Assembly: GCF_017908035.1 (NCBI RefSeq)
Contig: NZ_JAEQMU010000004.1
Location: 492,313-556,312, forward strand
Direction of reading: 5' to 3'
Source of the DNA: Sphingobacterium tabacisoli
GTDB taxonomy: Bacteria > Bacteroidota > Bacteroidia > Sphingobacteriales > Sphingobacteriaceae
Length of the DNA: 64,000 nt
The notes beneath the pieces are model-generated. The model saw only the letters and a program-made list of their open reading frames with translations, made no database searches and was not told the origin of the DNA. The translations under genes and the position numbers were made by a program. The first letter of the stretch is position 1; every line of letters begins with the position of its first letter. This document shows positions 9,615 to 17,303 of this stretch, piece after piece.

Positions 9615-9640
9615 CTAAAAAAGCAAGTACCTGCTCAATC

Positions 9641-11377
9641 CTATTTATTGCCCGTAGGATTTTGCGTTAATGTACCTGGATATGAATTAATAACACTTTG
9701 AGGTATATAATAAACTACTCTATAATCCGTGGCTTTAATTTCTTCAGTTTGATTGTGAGGCCCTGGATATCTTCTCGTCAAAGATTCACCGTTTCTAAAT
9801 ACATCATAACTACGTTCAGCCTGATAAGCCAACTCTAACTGACGCTCCTTGTCTATACGTTCGCTCGCATTGCTCGCATCCAATGAAGTATAACCTCCAT
9901 TTACAATAGAACGATTACGGATAAGGTTCAAATCCGACAAAGCTGCTCCATAATTATTTAGTTTCGCATAGGCTTCAGCACGATTCAAATAAACTTCACC
10001 AAGACGACTAATAACCGGTGAGTGCAGGTGTGAATCCTCACCTTCTCTTGATGCTTTTATGATATAGAACTGTGGATAAGCTCTATTCAAACTAATATAA
10101 TAATCCAACACACCATTATAAGTTTTGCCATCTTTATATTTGATGCTGTATACACCTTGCTCGGCATTAATAGGAGTAAGCGTATAAACTTCTTTATTAT
10201 TTTTAGTAGAGACTGTAGCGCCATTACGCACCACAGTATCCTGTACATAATCCCACGTCTGATTATCATTTTCCTTTATAAAACGGAAAACCTCCAGATA
10301 TTTACCCGAATTCGGATTTTTGTAATAGGTAGGCTCTATAAATGCCGCTCTTGCATCAACCATTTTATAGCTATCTGGTCTCCAATCATTTCGACCTGCT
10401 TCATTTAATAGATCAATGTATTTTCCACTGGCATACATTTCCCCCCAACCTTGCCCACCAATATTCGCATACATCCCTCCGACTCCATAAAAATGATCAT
10501 CACCAGAAAATTCTGAAGCTAAACGTTTAACAGCAAAGATTGTTTCTGGATTTGCTTCTGGAGTATAGGTATTATATTTCATAAATTGATCTCTCCCCAA
10601 AAGCACATATGCCCCTGATGAAATCACTTTATCAGCGTAATCTACAGCCAACTGCGCGTATTGCACATTTGGCGACTCATAAGTGCCGCTCATATACAAA
10701 TACACCCGAGACAACAAAGCCTGCGCTGCACCTTTTGATGCTACAATCGGCATTCTTTTCTTACCATTCCGTTCCTTAGCAATCATCGTTTCAGCCTTTG
10801 TCAGATCACTAATAACCTGCTCATATACCTCTTTTACTGTAGAACGATCGGGCAATTGTAAGCCATCGATAACATTATCGGGCGTACCATTCACAATAGG
10901 CACACCTAGATTTGTTTCTGGATTCTGCGCGTAGGGCCTACCGTAAGCACGAACTAGGTAGAAATACAGCATTCCCCGAATATAATAACACTCACCGAGT
11001 TTACTGTCCAATTCTTCGCTCTGCCCTTCTTTTATCATCTTCAATATATTCGATGCCTGAGCAATTGCAATATAACTATCATCCCAAAATTGTCCCAATC
11101 GTCCATTTTCAGGAGTTCGAGAAAAGGAAATAAATTCATAGAAATCATCAGTAGAAGCCCCCCGAATCATCATATTATCCCCTGCATATTCACCCGCACG
11201 ATGCATAGGATCAGACCATGCCTTCAACTGTGCATATGCTCCATTCAATAACCCATCTATGGCCGCCTCTGGATTATCTACTATATTCTCAGACTCCATC
11301 GAGCCATAAGGCATCCTATCAATATCACAAGCAGCAAGAGAAGCTGATGCGATCAATATCATTATTATTTTTTTCAT
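9641..11377 (-). CDS. SusD/RagB family outer-membrane nutrient-binding lipoprotein
   Basis: A 578-residue surface lipoprotein that forms the lid over its SusC partner and captures the substrate. The lipobox SLAAC places the lipidated cysteine at residue 17. The body has the helical TPR-like SusD core (SNILKMIKEGQ...YYIRGMLYFYLVRAYGRP...) and the C-terminal pattern YLNRAEAYAKLNNYGAALSDLNLIRNR, ending with ELAYQAERSYDVFR and YYIPQ. It is 18 bp downstream of susC on the same strand and is closed by a terminator. No glycosidase, sigma or anti-sigma gene accompanies the pair here, so the substrate cannot be predicted. Confidence 0.93.
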   Translation of the reverse strand: MKKIIMILIASASLAACDIDRMPYGSMESENIVDNPEAAIDGLLNGAYAQLKAWSDPMHRAGEYAGDNMMIRGASTDDFYEFISFSRTPENGRLGQFWDDSYIAIAQASNILKMIKEGQSEELDSKLGECYYIRGMLYFYLVRAYGRPYAQNPETNLGVPIVNGTPDNVIDGLQLPDRSTVKEVYEQVISDLTKAETMIAKERNGKKRMPIVASKGAAQALLSRVYLYMSGTYESPNVQYAQLAVDYADKVISSGAYVLLGRDQFMKYNTYTPEANPETIFAVKRLASEFSGDDHFYGVGGMYANIGGQGWGEMYASGKYIDLLNEAGRNDWRPDSYKMVDARAAFIEPTYYKNPNSGKYLEVFRFIKENDNQTWDYVQDTVVRNGATVSTKNNKEVYTLTPINAEQGVYSIKYKDGKTYNGVLDYYISLNRAYPQFYIIKASREGEDSHLHSPVISRLGEVYLNRAEAYAKLNNYGAALSDLNLIRNRSIVNGGYTSLDASNASERIDKERQLELAYQAERSYDVFRNGESLTRRYPGPHNQTEEIKATDYRVVYYIPQSVINSYPGTLTQNPTGNK

Positions 11378-11395
11378 AAAACTGTCTTGCTCTTC

Positions 11396-14300
11396 TTAAA
11401 ATGAAACATTAACACCGAACATAAACTTACGTACGGATGGATATACATCAGTTCCCGTCGTACTTAATATCTTGCCGTTGTCTTCCTTAACAGGCAGTTC
11501 AGGATCTACGCCCGAATACTTCGTCCAAGTGAACAAATTTTCTCCTGCAAAAAACACACGTAGATTTTTTACTTTATATTGCTCAAGATTAAAGTTATAT
11601 CCTATCGTCAAAGACCGTAGACGTAAAAAATCACTATCTTCTAAATACCGAGAAGAAACCTTATTCCCGTTCATATTATTTTCGTAACGTGCGACAGGGT
11701 GCGTAGCCTCATCCCCAGGCTTCTCCCAACGACTCCAACCATTCTGTAATTTCATTTGATTACGATCCGTATATGTCCCATCCGCATCGTACTCCTGCCG
11801 TGAGTAATTGTAAATCTTTCCACCGACAGAGTAACCAAATACCGCCGCTAAATCGAACTGTTTATAGCTTAAAAATGTATTGATACCTCCAAATATATCA
11901 GCAGAAGCTTTTCCTAATTTTTCTGTAGTCGCGGCAGCATAGTTTGATGTAGTCTTACGACCTATTTCATTTCCATCGCCATCACGATCTACAATATACC
12001 ACATCGGCGCACCATTATCCGGATTAACCCCAGCCCATTCTTTCAAGTAATAGGTATCCACAGGACGGCCGATATCTAATACCCTACTCGCTGAACCAGC
12101 TATATTGGTATCGTCACCTATAATAATATTTTTGAACACATAAGAACCATCAGCCTGTCTTGTTTGATACATCCCCGTCAACTTATTTCGGTTATGTCCT
12201 AGATTAACATCCACAGACCAAAGCCAATCCTTCTTACGAATAATATCTCCGCCAACAGTAATTTCGAAGCCGCGATTATTCATCTCACCAATATTCTTCC
12301 ATACATCCCTCACACCTGTAACTGTAGGAACACGCACCTTATAGAGGATATTATCTGTATTTTTATCATACCAATCCAGATTCAACCTCAAACGGCTATC
12401 CAATAAAGTCGCATCTATCCCAAGACCCGTTGTAGCTGTCTGTTCCCAAGTTAATCCCCTGTTACCAATTTGGGTAATTAGCATACCTGGCATAGCATCG
12501 TAACTATATCTTCCTCCTACCCCATATAAACTATACTGTGGGTAAAGTGATTCAGGCCTATTTCCTACTGTTCCATATGCGGCACGAAGTTTTAGGTTAT
12601 TAACCCAAGAGGCATTGAACCAATTCTCCCGATGAATATTCCATCCTCCACTGATAGAGTAGAAGTTGCCGGACTTTTTACCAAAATTGGACGCCTCATC
12701 CCTACGAAAGGACACTTGTGCTAAATATCTATCATCGTAAGAATAATTCGCATTAGATAAATAAGACTGTGTCGCCCATTCGTTTATACTACTTCTAGTA
12801 CGCTCAGGTATTGACACAGCATCCAAGACTTCGAACCCTGGAATAAATCCTTTACCAAAAACATCTAACACTTTTGCCCAATAGTCATTGAATTCATACG
12901 CTACAATACCGTTAACCGCGTGCTTACCCCATCTTTTATTGGCTCTCAAAATTTGCGTTGTATACCGTCTCGCATATTCTGTTCTATAATCTTCGTTACG
13001 TCCATCGACATTTAGTCCACTATTAGAACGAGGGTCGGTGTAAGTACTCTTACTGGATGTATTATACCTGTAGTTATTTATAGATGAATAGGTCAACCAA
13101 TCCGTTATCTTAATATCGAAATCTAGATTACCCATTAACTCATAATTCGTTCTCGAACCATGATTCCACTGTAAATCGTACAGATAGTTGGTACTATTAC
13201 TATTAACCCATCCACTATAACGGTGTGGCACAAGTTTCCCGCTTTCATCATACGGACTATCCCAAGGTAAATTCGAGTACATCGCACCTGTCGAATACTG
13301 ACGGTCATCCACTCCTCTACGGGCACCTACAATAGAAGGCTTAATGGTCAACCAATCAAACGGTTTGTAAACCGTATTCATTCGCACGTTGTAGCGCTCA
13401 TAACCATACCCTTTCACAGCACCAACTTCGTCATAATACCCAAGAGAAAGTAAAGATTGTAGCTTTTCTGTACCTGATTGCAATGATACATTATGATTCT
13501 GAACAAAACCTGTTTTCGTCGCTAGCTTCCACCAATCAAAATCACGTTCTCTTAAATCCTCATTCCAAAGGTTGAACTTAATTTTATCAGCATTCTGAAA
13601 CGATTTATAATAATCATAAAGCTCCTCACCGTTCATCATCTCAAGGTTGCCATTATGGAGTTGATTAAACCCCATTTTCGTTGAGAAACTCAATCCTCCT
13701 TTTTGAGCAGAAGGCGTTTTGGTAGTAACTACGACAACTCCGTTAGCTCCCTGCGAACCGTAGATGGATGTGGAGGCCGCATCTTTCAAAATAGTCATGC
13801 TCGCGATATCATCTGGATTAATATCACCAGGACTAGATCCCACAATCACTCCATCAATAACCCATAATGGACTTGAAGTACCACTCAAAGTAGCTTGTCC
13901 ACGAATAACTACAGCCCCGCTAGAACCAGGCTTTCCTCCTCCAGGAGAAACATAGACACCAGCAGCTTTGCCATTTAACATATTCTCGACAGCAGGAGTA
14001 GTTACATCTCTCAGTTTACTACCACTCACCGTTTGTAACGCTCCAGTCAAACTTTCTTTTTTCTGTTGGGTACCATATCCTACTACCACAACCTCTTCCA
14101 ACGCTTCACTAGATTCAACCAACACAATCGCCAATACTTCTCCGGTTATTTTCTTTTCTAAAGGCTCATATCCCACAGCGGTAATAACCAATGTCTGTCC
14201 TATAGTAGCAGCAATCGAAAAATTACCATCTTTATCAGAAGATGTTGCTACGCCAGGGTTTTCCTTAACTGTAATTGTAGCACCGCTTAAAGCGCCTGAA

Positions 14301-14473
14301 CTAGAAGTTACCTTTCCGGAAATGTTTTTTTGCCCTTCTACAGTATTACCATCGATTCCATTGACAACAAAGTTGGCGTGAGCCAAATTAGGCGCCACTA
14401 GTGCTAACATTACTGCAGAAGTAATCGAATAGAATCCATTGACAAAAAAAGGTTTTGAAAATCTTTTTATCAT
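11396..14473 (-). CDS. SusC/RagA family TonB-linked outer-membrane transporter
   Basis: A 1025-residue beta-barrel that imports oligomers captured by the adjacent SusD using TonB energy. After a signal peptide there is the CarboxypepD_reg-like domain (ISGKVTSSSGALSGATITVK, about residues 51-70), the TonB-box-like region with EEVVVVGYGTQ, and the plug domain with the SusC signatures LWVIDGV and DIASMTILKDAASTSIYGS...GVVVVTTK. The rest is barrel strands ending in a terminal aromatic, VNVSF. The upstream gap of about 275 bp contains two operator-like palindromes, and susD follows at 18 bp. The pair is an isolated susCD unit with no enzyme next to it. Confidence 0.95.
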   Translation of the reverse strand: MIKRFSKPFFVNGFYSITSAVMLALVAPNLAHANFVVNGIDGNTVEGQKNISGKVTSSSGALSGATITVKENPGVATSSDKDGNFSIAATIGQTLVITAVGYEPLEKKITGEVLAIVLVESSEALEEVVVVGYGTQQKKESLTGALQTVSGSKLRDVTTPAVENMLNGKAAGVYVSPGGGKPGSSGAVVIRGQATLSGTSSPLWVIDGVIVGSSPGDINPDDIASMTILKDAASTSIYGSQGANGVVVVTTKTPSAQKGGLSFSTKMGFNQLHNGNLEMMNGEELYDYYKSFQNADKIKFNLWNEDLRERDFDWWKLATKTGFVQNHNVSLQSGTEKLQSLLSLGYYDEVGAVKGYGYERYNVRMNTVYKPFDWLTIKPSIVGARRGVDDRQYSTGAMYSNLPWDSPYDESGKLVPHRYSGWVNSNSTNYLYDLQWNHGSRTNYELMGNLDFDIKITDWLTYSSINNYRYNTSSKSTYTDPRSNSGLNVDGRNEDYRTEYARRYTTQILRANKRWGKHAVNGIVAYEFNDYWAKVLDVFGKGFIPGFEVLDAVSIPERTRSSINEWATQSYLSNANYSYDDRYLAQVSFRRDEASNFGKKSGNFYSISGGWNIHRENWFNASWVNNLKLRAAYGTVGNRPESLYPQYSLYGVGGRYSYDAMPGMLITQIGNRGLTWEQTATTGLGIDATLLDSRLRLNLDWYDKNTDNILYKVRVPTVTGVRDVWKNIGEMNNRGFEITVGGDIIRKKDWLWSVDVNLGHNRNKLTGMYQTRQADGSYVFKNIIIGDDTNIAGSASRVLDIGRPVDTYYLKEWAGVNPDNGAPMWYIVDRDGDGNEIGRKTTSNYAAATTEKLGKASADIFGGINTFLSYKQFDLAAVFGYSVGGKIYNYSRQEYDADGTYTDRNQMKLQNGWSRWEKPGDEATHPVARYENNMNGNKVSSRYLEDSDFLRLRSLTIGYNFNLEQYKVKNLRVFFAGENLFTWTKYSGVDPELPVKEDNGKILSTTGTDVYPSVRKFMFGVNVSF

Positions 14474-14576
14474 AAATATTAATTTAAGGTATTCGGCAAA
14501 CTAGTCCTTATCACAATCTAGTTTTATGGCTCCAAATTACCCTAATGTTACAGTTTTAAAAACTTTGCGTTAACAT

Positions 14577-14607
14577 CAAACGTTTGCGTAAATTGAACAA
14601 TCGTTTG
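14577..14607. promoter_or_regulatory. Paired operator-like palindromes upstream of susC
   Basis: CAAACGTTTG at 14577-14586 is a perfect 10-bp palindrome and CAATCGTTTG at 14598-14607 is the same site with one mismatch; their centres are 21 bp apart, two helical turns. TTTGCGT also recurs at 14564-14570 and 14583-14589. The core resembles LacI/PurR-type operators. The sites lie about 105-135 bp before the susC start. Confidence 0.45.
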
Positions 14608-14791
14608 CACAAACAACAATTATGTAACATGTAAATATATACAGCTAAATCATTTTAACATAAATACACAAAAATTAAAAGTTGCAAATCGAATTTCAGG
14701 TATTTGGCACATTAAAAAAGGGTAAAATTTAACAAGAGGGGAGATTCTAAAACTAAGAAAGCCTAATCTTGCGATTAAGCTTTCTACTGAG

Positions 14792-14817
14792 TAGCGGGGA
14801 CCAGACTCGAACTGATG
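14792..14817 (-). pseudogene. tRNA-fMet 3' remnant (T-arm and acceptor strand), unit 1
   Basis: These 26 bases equal the last 26 bases of the intact tRNA-fMet genes downstream of the variable loop, including the TTCGAGT T-loop and the CCCCGCTA acceptor end. The 5' half, D-arm and anticodon arm are missing; a 16-bp palindrome at 14818-14833 stands in place of the anticodon arm. Confidence 0.85.
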
Positions 14818-14843
14818 TCCGCCAGCTGGCGGATAAGAGCCCT

Positions 14844-15089
14844 TCAAACTAACAGACCTCGGATAAAAACTCGCCCCTGAGCACTCTTTAACTCCCGCTC
14901 CCTCTTCATCGCCTCTGCCTTACTAGTGTATTCCTCATGATGGAGCAAATCCCATGGCCGATACCGAACCGTCCAGCCTTTTGTAGACAGCTCATTATGA
15001 CTCAATAAACGATTAGCTAGATTACCGGTATAACCGATATAGATCTTATCATAAACAGGTGAATGCAATACGTAAACAGTATACATCAT
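14844..15089 (-). CDS. Small GIY-YIG domain nuclease, unit 1
   Basis: An 81-residue single-domain GIY-YIG protein, the fold of UvrC and homing endonucleases. The two signature strands appear as YVL near residues 6-8 and YIG at 17-19; Arg27 and a Glu in the EAMKRERELK helix (59-68) match the usual catalytic positions. Two ATGs begin the ORF. No other domain is present, so DNA recognition beyond the catalytic core is not explained. It looks identical to unit 2. Its stop is followed within about 30 bp by the partial tRNA-fMet. Members of this solo family are common in Bacteroidota; substrate and role are not known to me. Confidence 0.75.
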   Translation of the reverse strand: MMYTVYVLHSPVYDKIYIGYTGNLANRLLSHNELSTKGWTVRYRPWDLLHHEEYTSKAEAMKRERELKSAQGRVFIRGLLV

Positions 15090-15149
15090 TTCGTTAATTT
15101 GGTTACAAAACTAAGAAAGCCTAATCTTGCGATTAAGCTTTCTACTGAG

Positions 15150-15175
15150 TAGCGGGGACCAGACTCGAACTGATG
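15150..15175 (-). pseudogene. tRNA-fMet 3' remnant, unit 2
   Basis: Same 26-base T-arm and acceptor segment as in unit 1, with the same palindrome beside it (15176-15191). Confidence 0.85.
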
Positions 15176-15201
15176 TCCGCCAGCTGGCGGATAAGAGCCC
15201 T

Positions 15202-15447
15202 TCAAACTAACAGACCTCGGATAAAAACTCGCCCCTGAGCACTCTTTAACTCCCGCTCCCTCTTCATCGCCTCTGCCTTACTAGTGTATTCCTCATGATG
15301 GAGCAAATCCCATGGCCGATACCGAACCGTCCAGCCTTTTGTAGACAGCTCATTATGACTCAATAAACGATTAGCTAGATTACCGGTATAACCGATATAG
15401 ATCTTATCATAAACAGGTGAATGCAATACGTAAACAGTATACATCAT
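15202..15447 (-). CDS. Small GIY-YIG domain nuclease, unit 2
   Basis: The 81-residue product is the same as that of unit 1 as far as I can read, and the flanking DNA is also the same, so this is a recent tandem duplication rather than an old paralogue. Signature residues are as in unit 1: YIG at 17-19, Arg27, and the Glu-rich helix 59-68. It sits between two partial tRNA-fMet segments and would be transcribed leftward together with the upstream intact tRNA genes unless the hairpin at 15473-15500 stops transcription. Confidence 0.75.
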   Translation of the reverse strand: MMYTVYVLHSPVYDKIYIGYTGNLANRLLSHNELSTKGWTVRYRPWDLLHHEEYTSKAEAMKRERELKSAQGRVFIRGLLV

Positions 15448-15507
15448 TTCGTTAATTTGGTTACAAAACTAAGAAAGCCTAATCTTGCGATTAAGCTTTC
15501 TACTGAG

Positions 15508-15533
15508 TAGCGGGGACCAGACTCAAACTGATG
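15508..15533 (-). pseudogene. tRNA-fMet 3' remnant, unit 3
   Basis: Same segment as in units 1 and 2, but the T-loop reads TTTGAGT instead of TTCGAGT, changing the nearly invariant C56. That would weaken a tRNA fold and suggests the remnant is not kept as a functional tRNA part. Confidence 0.82.
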
Positions 15534-15559
15534 TCCGCCAGCTGGCGGATAAGAGCCCT

Positions 15560-15805
15560 TCAAACCAACAGACCACGGATAAAAACACGCCCCTGAGCAC
15601 TCTTTAATTCCCGCTCCCTCCTCATCGCCTCTTCTTTACTAGTGTATTCCTCCTGATAGAGCAAATTCCACGGCCGGTACCGAACCGTCCAACCTTTTGT
15701 TGACAGCTCATTATGACTCAATAAACGATTAGCTAGATTACCGGTATAACCGATATAGATCTTATCATAAACAGATGAATACAATACGTAAACAGTATAC
15801 ATCAT
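15560..15805 (-). CDS. Small GIY-YIG domain nuclease, unit 3 (diverged copy)
   Basis: This 81-residue copy differs from units 1 and 2 at a few residues (for example LYSSVYDK in place of LHSPVYDK, and RPWNLLYQEEYTSKEEAMRRE in the helix region), while YIG, Arg27 and the catalytic-helix glutamate are kept. Most base changes fall in the 3' two thirds of the ORF and the flanking tRNA remnant, whereas a long stretch at the 5' end is unchanged. Conserved signature residues in all three copies suggest the protein has been under selection, or that the copies are very young. It lies nearest to the intact tRNA-fMet gene at 15866-15937. Confidence 0.75.
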   Translation of the reverse strand: MMYTVYVLYSSVYDKIYIGYTGNLANRLLSHNELSTKGWTVRYRPWNLLYQEEYTSKEEAMRRERELKSAQGRVFIRGLLV

Positions 15806-15830
15806 CTCGTTAAATTGGCTACAAAACTAA

Positions 15831-15858
15831 GAAAGCCTAATCTTTCGATTAAGCTTTC
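15831..15858 (-). terminator. Hairpin after tRNA-fMet copy a
   Basis: On the minus strand 12-base arms pair around a 4-nt loop and are followed by a T-rich tail (CTTTCTTAGTTTTG). Close copies of this hairpin end each of the three GIY-YIG/tRNA units. Confidence 0.6.
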
Positions 15859-15865
15859 TACCGAG

Positions 15866-15937
<72 letters not shown>

Positions 15938-15975
15938 ATATGTTTTTAAAGCCAAGCTAGCACTTGGCTTTTTAG

Positions 15976-16047
<72 letters not shown>

Positions 16048-16058
16048 ATATATTTTAT

Positions 16059-16133
16059 TGCATTTTTGAGATTTGAACTGATGACCACCAACTGGAAGAC
16101 AAGAGTCGACGAACTTTATAGCTCTATCTCGCA
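16059..16133 (-). pseudogene. Decayed tRNA-fMet copy
   Basis: The segment aligns along its length with tRNA-fMet: GTCATCAGTTC of the T-arm, GAGC near the D-arm and TTCGTCGA before the anticodon are kept, but the acceptor 3' strand is now A-rich and the anticodon loop has lost CAT. It cannot fold into a working initiator tRNA. Confidence 0.6.
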
Positions 16134-16175
16134 ATACTTTCGCTTTTTTGAAGCCTCGCGCCTCAAGTTTTTTAG

Positions 16176-16247
<72 letters not shown>

Positions 16248-16363
16248 ATATATTTTCATTTCAAATCTTTGCTTCTGCTAGCAAAATCAAAGATTATTTA
16301 CTTCCTTAATTGGAGTACAAAGATATTATTTGTTTCTTTGCAAAACAAATAAAAAGCAAAATA

Positions 16364-17242
16364 ATGTCACACAAAGCAGGATTCGTAAGTATTATTGGTA
16401 AGCCAAACGCAGGTAAGTCTACGCTAATGAATGCTTTAGTCGGCGAAAAGATGTCTATCATCACGCCTAAAGCTCAAACTACCCGTCATCGTATTATGGG
16501 AATTGTGAACGATGAAGACCATCAAATAATATTTTCTGACACTCCTGGAGTGATCGTCCCCAAATATACACTGCAAGAATCTATGATGAATTTTGTAGAA
16601 GGTTCATTAATCGACGCTGATATTATTTTATTTGTTACTGATATACACGAGAAGTATGACGAGAGTGATGTGCTAGATAAATTACGCAAAACCTCTTCTC
16701 CAGTAGCTGTTCTAATCAATAAAATAGACAAATCTTCTGAAGAAGAAGTAAAAGAAAAGATGGAATTCTGGAAAGAGAAACTCAATCCAGAGGCTATATT
16801 CGCAATGTCTGCTTTATTAGGATATAACGTCCCTCCCATTTTGACCTATATCAAGGACAAGTTACCTATACACCCTCCATATTACGAGAAAGACGAGCTT
16901 ACGGACAAATCTATGCGTTTCTTCGTTTCAGAAATAATCCGTGAAAAAATCTTCAAGCTATATGACAAAGAAATCCCTTATAGTACAGAGGTCGTGGTAA
17001 CCTCCTATAAAGAAGAACCTAAGATCACGCGGATCGCAGCGGAAATTATCGTAGAGCGAGACTCCCAAAAGAACATTCTTATTGGTAAAGCAGGTGCAAT
17101 GATCAAAAAAGTAGGCACCTACGCAAGACAGGATATTGAGGAATTTATTGATGGAAAAGTTTTTTTAGAATTATTCGTGAAAGTCATTCCCGATTGGAGA
17201 TCCAAGAAAAACCATTTAAAACGTTTTGGATACGACGATTAA
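16364..17242 (+). CDS. era: GTPase Era
   Basis: A 292-residue single-G-domain GTPase with a C-terminal KH domain that binds 16S rRNA near its 3' end during small-subunit maturation. The P-loop GKPNAGKS is at 12-19, the switch II DTPG and the NKID specificity motif follow, and the KH domain shows the GKAGAMIKKVGTYARQDIE segment. I chose the ATG at 16364 rather than a TTG 54 bp upstream because the family starts just before the first beta strand (MSHKAGFVSIIGKPN), and the extra 18 residues match nothing. The gene diverges from the tRNA-fMet array and ends at a strong bidirectional terminator shared with uvrC. Confidence 0.95.
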   Translation: MSHKAGFVSIIGKPNAGKSTLMNALVGEKMSIITPKAQTTRHRIMGIVNDEDHQIIFSDTPGVIVPKYTLQESMMNFVEGSLIDADIILFVTDIHEKYDESDVLDKLRKTSSPVAVLINKIDKSSEEEVKEKMEFWKEKLNPEAIFAMSALLGYNVPPILTYIKDKLPIHPPYYEKDELTDKSMRFFVSEIIREKIFKLYDKEIPYSTEVVVTSYKEEPKITRIAAEIIVERDSQKNILIGKAGAMIKKVGTYARQDIEEFIDGKVFLELFVKVIPDWRSKKNHLKRFGYDD

Positions 17243-17245
17243 ATA

Positions 17246-17284
17246 ATAAAGAGGTGCCAGCAAGGATATGCGGCACCTCTTTAT
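17246..17284. terminator. Bidirectional terminator between era and uvrC
   Basis: Perfect 13-bp arms 17246-17258 and 17272-17284 enclose a 13-nt loop; the pairs at the outer end are AT-rich on both sides. It lies four bases after the era stop and before the convergent uvrC stop. Confidence 0.82.
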
Positions 17285-17303
17285 CAATAATGCCCAGGCA
17301 CAG

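Larger units (their letters stand above)
14749..15822 (-). repeat. Three tandem 358-bp units: GIY-YIG ORF + tRNA-fMet 3' part + terminator
   Basis: Units span 14749-15106, 15107-15464 and 15465-15822, period exactly 358 bp. As I read them, units 1 and 2 are identical; unit 3 differs at about 20 positions with no indels. Read leftward (sense), each unit has a GIY-YIG ORF, a 16-bp palindrome, the T-arm and acceptor 3' strand of tRNA-fMet, and a hairpin (14757-14784, 15115-15142, 15473-15500). The homology continues into 15823-15937, where instead of the ORF an intact tRNA-fMet gene stands, so the array looks like it grew from a tRNA gene whose 5' half was replaced by the nuclease ORF. Confidence 0.9.

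Noticed and set aside
14650..14847. 65-residue minus-strand ORF overlapping the tRNA remnant of unit 1
   Set aside because: It reads through the palindrome, tRNA 3' part and terminator hairpin; its sequence is what a tRNA-derived segment gives by chance, and only unit 1 continues into it.
14749..15822. CRISPR array
   Set aside because: Three long direct repeats with coding content and no short spacers; no cas genes.
15948..15971. Terminator between tRNA copies a and b
   Set aside because: The hairpin is real, but in the direction of tRNA transcription it is followed by A-rich, not T-rich, sequence; I treat it as a spacer or processing stem.
16310..16363. Longer Era starting at the TTG at 16310
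   Set aside because: The 18 extra residues are not Era-like and overlap the likely promoter and leader region; ATG 16364 fits the family.
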